From assembly GCA_020350865.1 (NCBI GenBank), contig CP070726.1:2434201-2443060 (forward strand): a DNA stretch of 8,860 bases, given 5' to 3'. The position numbers and the translations under genes are program-made. The notes under the pieces were generated by a model, which was not told the origin of the DNA, made no database searches, and was given only the letters and a program-made list of their open reading frames with translations. Positions 1 to 7,100 of this stretch are shown here, in pieces. This DNA comes from Thermoplasmata archaeon (GTDB lineage: Archaea > Thermoplasmatota > Thermoplasmata > GCA-020350865). Numbering within the stretch: position 1 is the first letter of the stretch; each line of letters opens with the position of its first letter.

Positions 1-3000
1 CCGATGGTGCGACACTTGATGTTGTTACACTTCCTGTTGGTGGACAGCTCACGGCTTTCGCCTCCTACTACAATTATACCCGCGGCTATGGAGGCCTTTT
101 AGAAGTGAACTGGAGCCAAACACCTTCGTTGGGTTCATTTGACAATCTCACAGGCACTTCCACAACCTTCACTGCCGGCTCTGTGGGCGGTATGACAACC
201 ATCACTGGTGAAAATACCAACTGGGGTGTGAGCGATACCTTCACTGTGGAAATCAATCCACCAACATTCGATTACATCCTCCTGGCAGATGCTCCGAACG
301 GTGCGGCGCTTACAGCAGTTGTTCTAAATGTCGGTGGGCAGGTCACGGCCTATGCCTCTGGGTACAATGCAACGAGCGGCTACATAAGTTTGGTTGAAGT
401 CAATTGGAGCCAGTCGCCTTCCATGGGCTCACTGGACAATCTCTTAGGTACATCCACCACCTTCACCGCCGGCTTGGTTGGGGGCTCAACCGTTATTTCG
501 GGTGAGAATGCAACTCTCGGCCTAAGCGATACATTCGATGTGGTTATCAATCCCCCCACAGCCGATTACGTTCAGATAAGAACCCAACCCGGGGGAGGCG
601 GTACGAACCTGTGCGATCCTGGCAATTATATGAGCTATCCTGTGGGCGCTTCAGATACGTATTACGGGGCATTGTACAACCTCACTGCAGGATACTTCAC
701 TGATGCACCTGGAGATGCAACCTGGGCAAGCTCGAATCCCTCGATTGTCACTGTCACCTCCCCGGGCTCCTCCTCCGAAATCACATGTGACAACCAAAAC
801 TGGGGCGGACCAGTGGTAATAACCTTGTCGGTTTCAGGCATGCAGAACACGACGCAGGTCACCGTACTGGAACCGACAGTGGATTTCATTCAAATAAGGG
901 ATGAACCTAATGGACTCGGTAATGTGGTTACAACAGGAACTTATATCGTATGGCAGTTGGACGTGTTCTATGCAGCAGGTTATAACGATACCGCAGGTTA
1001 CCTAGGGGAGGTTGAGGCCACCTGGTTTTCCAACGATACCGCCGTTGGAGAGGTGACTTCCCCTGGTCTTTATACGATCTTCACGGCCCAAGAAGTGGAT
1101 GAGGACAGCCTCTGCCAAGTGACAGCGGAATTAAACGGTATCACCGATTCCACCGGCGGCCGTTTGGTGTTGTCACCCAGAATAGATTTCATTGTAATTG
1201 TGGATGCTTCAAGTGGAGGAGGTGTTTGGGTTGCCAGTGGAACCTATGACGAAGGGGAGGAGGATGTCTTCTGGGCAGCGGGTCACAACCTTACCTCTGA
1301 CTATGTGGAGGATGTGAAGGCCACCTGGGAGAGCAACGATACGGTGGTGGGGAAGGTTACTTTCGGGCCCAGCGAATACACCGACTTCACCGCTGGATGG
1401 AGGGGCGGTTTCTGTCGCGTCACGGCAACGTACGAAACCCTTCAAAATCACACGGGGCCGCTGTTCGTCATCAACGTCAACCAACTGCCCACAGCCACGG
1501 CTCAATGCCACAACGGAACCGGTTTTGATGGGGGAAATTACTCCTTTCCGGCTGTAATTACGCTGAGGGTAACCGGCCGGAAGAAAAACATCATTACCAT
1601 GGAATTGGAGGAGGACGGAATCGTAGTTGAGGATGTGGTTGTCACGCGGCATTCCAATGTGCCGGACATCGGGATCATCTCCCACGACATGGATGTCCAC
1701 AGCGTGTACGAGATCGTTTTAAGCTACAACGGGCACAATGGCGGCTCAAATCCCATTATCGTCACCTTCGAATTCATGGGCAATATATATTCCGTGCATC
1801 TGCTGTTCAACTCTCAGCACGGTGCACGGCAAAAGGCGAGAATAGCCTTCAATGATATCGTGCAGCTGGTTGGTGCTGTCTTCCTTGATGCATCAAGCTC
1901 AACAGATTTCGAGGGATATTTGGTACAGTATCACTGGGACTTCGGTGATGGTACAACAGGCACGGGGGAAACCCTGGCCCACACCTATGTGGACAATGGG
2001 GTCTACACTGTGACCCTTACTGTCACGGATGATGAAGGGGGTACGGATGAGCGCACTATTACAGTGTATGTCGAAAATATAGATAACAACAACCAAGCGA
2101 ATGCGGCACTCGGAAGCAATGCGAGCAAGGGATACCTAAACGACAGCGGCCAGTATGTCGTGATACTGCAATGCCCCGCAGACCTTACGATTACAAGCCT
2201 GACCGGTCAACAAACCGGATTAGACGAGGGACACCCAAGCAACGATATCGAGGGTGCATTCATGGCCATGTCGTACGGCGATATCGAGGTTTATTACATT
2301 CCCAAGGAAGGTAGGTATGCCCTTGAGGTGGTGGGTAATGGAAATGGCTTATACGATATGAGTGTAATCGATGTTAATAACAATATGGCCAAAAAATACA
2401 CAGTATATGATGTCACATGTTCAGAAAATACTGAGGATAAATATATCTTCAATTTCGAAGAGGAGCGAATAGCAATTTCATCTCCTGAGGATGAAAAATT
2501 CTATTCTTTGGAATTCTTTGTGGAAACAGAGGACCATTCTGATGTTTTTTATCTGCATGACATGCGGTTGAAGGACGATGCAGTCCATATTTATGAGATC
2601 CGCAATTGGGAGGAGTTGAGTTCGGGCGAACCTGTCACCCTGTTCATCGATGTTGACAGTGATGGCGATATAGACCAAAGCCTAAATCTGGAGTCGGGGC
2701 TCACAGGTGAGGAAGTCGAAGCTAGGCTGCTGAAAAAACCTGTAACCGAACCTGAATTTCCCCTCCTGTTATTCTTTATCATCGGTTTCATCTTTACGAT
2801 GGGTGTGGGCACCCTTCTCACAGAGATAGGAAAATGGACCCTGCTTTCCATCTTCCTTCCGCTGTATACAAGACTGAAAAAGGAGGAACTGCTCGATCAG
2901 CCCACCAGGTATAAAATCTATGGGTACTTGATCGGCAATCCCGGGGCCCATTTCGGATTGATCAAGGATGATTTGGAATTGGGTAGCGGGCAGCTTGTGC

Positions 3001-3302
3001 ACCACCTCAAACAATTACAGGATGCGAAACTCATATACTCCCGGCAGGACGGTGTAAAGAAACGCTTCTATCCTACAAGTCTTCCCAAACCAAAGGAAGG
3101 CCGCTTTCACGTAAGCGATTTTCAGGAGAAGATACTGGGCATCATAAAGAGAAATGAAGGTATCCCTCAGAAGAGGATCGCCGTATCCCTGGGCATCAGC
3201 AGGCAGGTTGCAGGCTATCACCTTACAATCATGGAGCGGAAGGGTGTGGTTAACAAGAAAATGGTGGGCAGGGAAAGCAGGTACTATCCCAGTGAGGAGT
3301 GA
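1..3302 (+). CDS. Membrane-tethered regulator: Ig-like repeats, PKD, one TM helix, tandem winged helices (5' partial)
   Basis: The reading frame is open from base 3 to the TGA at 3300-3302 and runs off the left edge. A GTG at 105 is not the start, because the 34 codons before it continue the first repeat (e.g. V-G-G-Q-L-T-A-F-A-S, matching V-G-G-Q-V-T-A-Y-A-S in the next repeat). Numbering from base 3: Ig-like repeats 1-492; an unassigned domain 493-612; a PKD domain 613-692 with W-D-F-G-D-G at 645-650; a membrane-proximal ectodomain 693-918 with an Asp loop D-V-D-S-D-G-D-I-D at 883-891; a hydrophobic helix 919-940; a short amphipathic stretch; winged helices at 963-1025 and 1037-1099. The expected topology is repeats outside and DNA-binding domains inside. 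Inference: a one-component regulator that passes an outside signal to DNA. Ligand and targets are unknown. An adhesin without a regulatory role is unlikely given two clear winged helices. Confidence 0.88.
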   Translation, partial: DGATLDVVTLPVGGQLTAFASYYNYTRGYGGLLEVNWSQTPSLGSFDNLTGTSTTFTAGSVGGMTTITGENTNWGVSDTFTVEINPPTFDYILLADAPNGAALTAVVLNVGGQVTAYASGYNATSGYISLVEVNWSQSPSMGSLDNLLGTSTTFTAGLVGGSTVISGENATLGLSDTFDVVINPPTADYVQIRTQPGGGGTNLCDPGNYMSYPVGASDTYYGALYNLTAGYFTDAPGDATWASSNPSIVTVTSPGSSSEITCDNQNWGGPVVITLSVSGMQNTTQVTVLEPTVDFIQIRDEPNGLGNVVTTGTYIVWQLDVFYAAGYNDTAGYLGEVEATWFSNDTAVGEVTSPGLYTIFTAQEVDEDSLCQVTAELNGITDSTGGRLVLSPRIDFIVIVDASSGGGVWVASGTYDEGEEDVFWAAGHNLTSDYVEDVKATWESNDTVVGKVTFGPSEYTDFTAGWRGGFCRVTATYETLQNHTGPLFVINVNQLPTATAQCHNGTGFDGGNYSFPAVITLRVTGRKKNIITMELEEDGIVVEDVVVTRHSNVPDIGIISHDMDVHSVYEIVLSYNGHNGGSNPIIVTFEFMGNIYSVHLLFNSQHGARQKARIAFNDIVQLVGAVFLDASSSTDFEGYLVQYHWDFGDGTTGTGETLAHTYVDNGVYTVTLTVTDDEGGTDERTITVYVENIDNNNQANAALGSNASKGYLNDSGQYVVILQCPADLTITSLTGQQTGLDEGHPSNDIEGAFMAMSYGDIEVYYIPKEGRYALEVVGNGNGLYDMSVIDVNNNMAKKYTVYDVTCSENTEDKYIFNFEEERIAISSPEDEKFYSLEFFVETEDHSDVFYLHDMRLKDDAVHIYEIRNWEELSSGEPVTLFIDVDSDGDIDQSLNLESGLTGEEVEARLLKKPVTEPEFPLLLFFIIGFIFTMGVGTLLTEIGKWTLLSIFLPLYTRLKKEELLDQPTRYKIYGYLIGNPGAHFGLIKDDLELGSGQLVHHLKQLQDAKLIYSRQDGVKKRFYPTSLPKPKEGRFHVSDFQEKILGIIKRNEGIPQKRIAVSLGISRQVAGYHLTIMERKGVVNKKMVGRESRYYPSEE
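3..1478 (+). repeat. Five tandem Ig-like protein repeats (about 97-106 residues each)
   Basis: Repeats begin with a (V/I/A)-D-(Y/F)-(I/V) strand at bases 270, 564, 882 and 1185; the first unit is cut by the left edge. The shared core is a G-(Y/H)-N-x-T-(A/S)-(G/D)-Y turn, then a W with S-N-D-T or S-Q-x-P, then a T-F-T-A-G or D-F-T-A-G strand, then a final V-x-I/V strand. Units 1 and 2 resemble each other most (V-N-W-S-Q-x-P-S-x-G-S, T-S-T-T-F-T-A-G). Units 4 and 5 form another pair (A-T-W-x-S-N-D-T-x-V-G-x-V-T). The pattern resembles bacterial Ig-like (Big-type) stalk modules. More units probably lie left of the window. Confidence 0.8.
2757..2822 (+). other. Transmembrane helix of the tethered regulator
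   Basis: Twenty-two residues from F-P-L-L-L-F-F to V-G-T-L-L-T are uninterrupted hydrophobic or small residues, preceded by an acidic and prolyl stretch and followed by E-I-G-K-W. The next segment (W-T-L-L-S-I-F-L-P-L-Y-T-R-L-K-K) is about 14 hydrophobic residues ending in basic residues. It is too short for a confident second crossing and is more likely an interfacial helix. A single crossing fits glycan-type repeats outside and DNA-binding domains inside. Confidence 0.82.
2889..3299 (+). other. Tandem winged helix-turn-helix DNA-binding domains
   Basis: The first domain (2889-3077) has T-R-Y-K-I-Y-G-Y-L, the N-P-G-A-H-F-G-L-I-K turn, a recognition helix around G-Q-L-V-H-H-L-K-Q-L, and a wing ending K-K-R-F-Y-P. 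The second (3111-3299) has Q-E-K-I-L-G-I-I-K-R-N-E-G, an I-S-R-Q-V-A-G-Y-H-L recognition helix, and a wing ending E-S-R-Y-Y-P at the C-terminus. Both have the MarR/ArsR-like order helix-helix-turn-helix-wing. Two copies in one chain could bind a direct repeat or act as an intramolecular dimer (inference). Confidence 0.85.
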
Positions 3303-3365
3303 AATATATTCTGATGCCTACCTGAACCCGCATATTTTAAGGGGCCGTTTTCAACCTTCGCTTAT

Positions 3366-3376
3366 GTTCCTTTTTT
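3366..3376 (+). terminator. T-rich putative terminator after the regulator gene
   Basis: About 65 bases after the TGA there is a pyrimidine-rich stretch ending in six T residues (gttcctttttt), preceded by other T-rich tracts (attttaagg, gttttcaacc). Archaeal RNA polymerase commonly ends transcription at such T tracts without a hairpin, and I see no strong hairpin. It lies just ahead of the larB promoter. Confidence 0.4.
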
Positions 3377-3390
3377 GAATAGTTAAGAGT

Positions 3391-3402
3391 AAAGATAAAT
3401 AG
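3391..3402 (+). promoter_or_regulatory. Putative archaeal TATA box for larB
   Basis: The A/T-rich aaagataaatag fits a TFB-element plus TATA-box arrangement about 50 bases before the larB ATG. Start of transcription would fall near 3420-3425, giving a leader of about 25 bases. The leader holds a weak ribosome site, aagga at 3434-3438, nine bases before the ATG. The call rests on position and composition only. Confidence 0.45.
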
Positions 3403-3447
3403 TGCTTTTCGTATTGTCCTTTCGTCAATTCACAAGGATATGGCAAA

Positions 3448-4137
3448 ATGACAGCAAAACATTCAGCAAATCACCATGCCGATATCTTCAGGCAGTGCAG
3501 GACTAACATACCGGAGGTTGTGTTTGCCAGATTCAAGGACGATAGATCCCTTGTGAACGCCACATCCGACCTGCTCTCTGCCAACGGCCGGGTGCTTGTA
3601 ACAAAATGCTCAGATGCGCAAATAAGCCTTTTGAAGAGGAAATTCAAGGGCAAGGTGGCCAAGTCCGATGATATCTCGGGTACCATGGTGATATCGGAAG
3701 TAAAGAAGGAGGGAGAAACCATTGGCTCGGTGGCCGTCCTTTCCGCGGGCACCTCCGACTACTTCGTGGCCGAGGAGGCCAGCCTCTCGGCCGAGTTCTT
3801 CGGGTTGGAGGCCGTTCGTCATTACGACTGCGGTGTGGCTGGAATACACCGGCTGAAAGGTGCCCTGGACGCCATTGAAAAGAAGGAGGTGGATGTTGTG
3901 ATTGTGGTGGCGGGTATGGAAGGGGCCCTGCCCTCCATCGTATCCGGCCTTGTCAAGCAGCCTGTGGTGGCGGTGCCCACGTCCGTGGGTTATGGTGCCA
4001 GTCTGGATGGGATCGCAGCCTTACTTGCCATGCTTAACTCATGTTCTCCAGGCGTGGTCGTGGTCAACATCGACAACGGTTTCGGTGCAGCGGCCAGTGC
4101 TTACAAAACAATAAGATGGATGAGAGATAGAAGCTGA
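3448..4137 (+). CDS. larB: LarB, pyridinium-3,5-biscarboxylic acid mononucleotide synthase (nickel-pincer cofactor)
   Basis: LarB carboxylates the pyridinium ring of nicotinic acid adenine dinucleotide at C5 and hydrolyses the phosphoanhydride, giving the biscarboxylated mononucleotide that LarE and LarC turn into the nickel-pincer cofactor of lactate racemase and related enzymes. It acts in the cytoplasm. The 229 residues compare with about 246 in Lactiplantibacillus plantarum. The PurE-like C-terminal half shows the family motifs: A-G-T-S-D (100-104), V-A-E-E-A (107-111), C-G-V-A-G-I-H-R (128-135), A-G-M-E-G-A-L-P-S (155-163), V-P-T-S-V-G-Y-G-A-S (176-185), and N-S-C-S-P-G followed by V-N-I-D-N-G-F-G-A-A. 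Cys199 sits where the family's covalent catalytic cysteine lies. The N-terminal half has P-E-V-V-F (22-26) but lacks the usual G-x-G-K-T after it. The ATG follows aagga by nine bases. No larC, larE or larA is visible. It converges with the next gene 16 bases away. Confidence 0.95.
   Translation: MTAKHSANHHADIFRQCRTNIPEVVFARFKDDRSLVNATSDLLSANGRVLVTKCSDAQISLLKRKFKGKVAKSDDISGTMVISEVKKEGETIGSVAVLSAGTSDYFVAEEASLSAEFFGLEAVRHYDCGVAGIHRLKGALDAIEKKEVDVVIVVAGMEGALPSIVSGLVKQPVVAVPTSVGYGASLDGIAALLAMLNSCSPGVVVVNIDNGFGAAASAYKTIRWMRDRS
4102..4115 (-). terminator. Possible terminator of the secreted multidomain gene, inside larB
   Basis: Read on the minus strand, the first T-rich tract beyond the secreted gene's stop is ttattgttttgtaa, which lies within the larB 3' end. 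If used, the two convergent transcripts would overlap by several tens of bases. Weak, composition-only evidence. Confidence 0.2.
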
Positions 4138-4142
4138 AGATG

Positions 4143-4153
4143 TCTTATTTTTC
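4143..4153 (+). terminator. T-rich putative terminator after larB
   Basis: The stretch tcttatttttc begins five bases after the larB stop and ends right at the stop codon of the convergent gene. Its T content suits archaeal T-tract termination. There is no room for a separate intergenic terminator in this 16-base gap. Confidence 0.35.
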
Positions 4154-7100
4154 CTACCAGTCCACGATCCAGGTACAGTCCCCTGTTACATGGATCCACA
4201 GGCCGTAACCGGGTACTATCTCTGTTAAATCATCCAGGGAAAACGAGCCTGGATCCCATTCCTTCCAGTGGTCCAACGCATCGCTTGTATTGTAATATTG
4301 AACCATGTCCACATAGTCATAGATGGTTTCGAATGCCTGACCGGGATCCCTCCCGGAAACCCTGGGGGTAAGGGAGGGATAGCCGACATAATTCCAACCC
4401 TTCTTCAGCGGGATGTCCGTAGGATCGGGAGGGTTCCCTGTAAGAAACAGGATATCATTACTTGCCATCTTTATCCAGATGCCCATGGTCTTATCAACTT
4501 CGCTCAGGTCGTTGAGGTCTCCCTTGTCCTTATGATAGAGCCTCCATGGATTGTTATTATCGGAGGTATTATGACACTGCACTGCAATGTAATCCACACC
4601 CGCAAATATGGCTTCAAGGTCGGTTGTGCTTTGATTTAAAGGCAATGAAATCATGTTCCAGCCCTTGTATAGTGGCATGGAGAATAATAACGTATCACAG
4701 TTCACTGCCCAGTAATGGAGGGTGGGATAGGCTGTCTCATTGCTTGTGAAGTTTGCATACAGTTTTATCGACGGATACAATATGGGGTCGAGTTCTGTCA
4801 AATCGATGATGTCCCCGGTTAAATTGGTGAAACCTGGGATAGCCTGGCCTGAGGCGGTATCAATAACCGTCACATTGATATAGGTGTTGGCAGGCTCGGT
4901 CTTGTTTACATACAGAACCCCCCATTCCCCATCGGGTGGTAGGGTGATGGGTGTCGATGTGATATTACCATGGTTGGTATAAATGGTAAAATTTATGTCG
5001 TCGGTCCAATCCTCATTGGGAGTCTCATAGCTCTGACTCCTGCCGTCGGATCCGCAGCCGATTTTACCCACTGTGAAGTTGTCCCCGGGATTTGTGCCTA
5101 TTACGTACCAAGCAGACAGCAAGGATGCGTCATTGACATTTCGAATTTCCATGGTCAGATTCTTTGAAACGGAGTCGTAGGATATGAACATGTGATATTC
5201 CGTATTCGTTGAAACATCGATATTCTCGTTTATATAGAGCGTTCCATCCTGTGCAAGATACCTTAAAAGAATATTGGGTGGGGGAGATCCTGATTTCTTC
5301 TCTCTACTGGCATAACGGATAAAAATGGAATTTGTATCGGAAAGCGGATCATCATTACTGGCATGGGTTATGAATATCGGAAATGCTCCCTGCCAGTGCC
5401 CTCTCACCGTATTTTTCCATCTGGCAGTCAATGTCCAGCTGTCACATTCGGATGTGAGTGTATACGGCAGGGTTTTTGTAAAGAGCTCGTCGCCGGAGTC
5501 TCGTCTGTCTGATTTGATATAGACATCTTGATTGGACTCATCCCAAGTAACATTGCTTCTAAGATAATCCACCTCTTTGATGAATCCCTCATCAGAGGTA
5601 TCAAAGTCAAAGTCATAACGCGAACTGGTCCCAATGAACGCATCGCCGCTGAGGACGGTTATGTTTAGCCTTGACTCAGTCTTTGTTAGATTATCAAAAG
5701 TGTCCACCCAGTAAAATACAGGTATGTTGGTACTGCTCGCTAAATTATTAAATTCGTTGTACTCCCATGAAGCGTTCACAGCATCGACCCAAACATAAAC
5801 GCGGTAAACACCGATATCGGGAGGAAACCATGTAGTGGATGCTAATGCGCTGTCACTGCTCCCAATATTGATTATACTTGGTGTTCCGATCTCCACGGCA
5901 CCAGCATCGATCATATTATCGTCATCAACATCGGGATCACCAAGATAGAACCTCACCTCCACGTTATTCAAAGGTCCGTAGAGGTTGAACACATTCGCCT
6001 CAATTGTCACTTTCCAGCCTTTTTCAACAGGGTAAGGGGTATAGCTGATGTTCTCTTCCGTGAGGATGAGATCGGAGCCTGCAGGATAGGAGAATGTGCT
6101 TGATTCATTGGAATTGCCGCATTCATCTGTAGCATTGACATAATAATATACCGTGGTCGAGAATCCCGGACCCGGGATTGTTGCATTTGGATTCGCAGTA
6201 ACGGTAACGATGGCATCGAACCAAACAACTCCGTCATATGAATACCACAATCTTGCTTTTGTTATGTTGGATTCGTCAATGATCGGTATCGTAACATTCA
6301 CATCCACTGTTGCATTTGGATTGGCCGGGTCGATTATGGGATCGCCAAAATCAGGAGGTACATCATCGACCCTCGTGGTCAAGGTCACAAAGTCGGTAAA
6401 TGAAGGGTCGTTAAAGGAAGTGGCGTTTACCGTGCCCAAATCAACATCCGGTGATGTTGCAGTTGGTGGTATCGATACCTTGACAACGATGGTAATCGAT
6501 GTTTGAGCTGGAATCACGCCTGTATCGGGCAATCCCTCAGCGTCCCCGTTAGTATCCACCAGTGGTGTGGTACCATCACCCTCATAGAAGGTGTACACCC
6601 AGCCCGATGGGGAGAGGTAATCCAAATCAAAGGAATCTGCAAATGTCTGGCTGTTGTTAACTGTCAGTGTGTAATTGATCACTGTACCCGGGGCTCCGAA
6701 CTTTTCCTGGTCATTGTATATGAACTTATAGGAACCGATATAGACATCGTCTATGAACCAGCCGGGGTAAGCGTTGTTTCTCCCATCTATTGTGTCAAAT
6801 CGGAATCGTATCTGCATTGTGCTGGTAAAAGGTTTGGGCAAGGGGAGCCTTGTCTGCTGCCAGCCCCCGCTGTCCCCGGTCCTCGTGGTACCGTCCAGCA
6901 AAACAGTCGGCCAGGTCGATCCATCGTCAGTTGAGAGCTCAACCCAGCATTGGTCATAAATGCCACCCTCCGTTTCGTACCTTTCCATGAACCTCAATTC
7001 AACGTTGTCGTAGATCGATAAATCGAGGACTGGGGTGAAGAGGGCGTCATTCAGCCAATCATCCGGGTTTTCTCCCGGTGTTCCGTCACCATCTGCATCA

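Noticed and set aside
1209..1700. A 163-codon open frame on the minus strand inside the regulator gene
   Set aside because: It overlaps a well-supported domain-rich frame on the other strand, has no ribosome site, and its translation shows no recognisable motif; it is a shadow frame.
2757..2822. Hydrophobic helix read as a C-terminal surface anchor (PGF-CTERM type)
   Set aside because: There is no P-G-F motif and the helix is followed by about 160 residues forming two winged helices, so it is an internal membrane helix and not a sorting tail.
3154..3378. A 74-codon plus-strand frame overlapping the end of the regulator gene
   Set aside because: It lies out of frame across the second winged helix, whose coding is clear, and it has no ribosome site or domain; overlap by chance is the simpler reading.
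6180..6322. A 14-base direct repeat (gttgcatttggatt) at 6180 and 6309
   Set aside because: Both copies encode the same N-P-N-A-T peptide in beta-strand regions of the secreted protein; there is no flanking structure pointing to a mobile element or att site.
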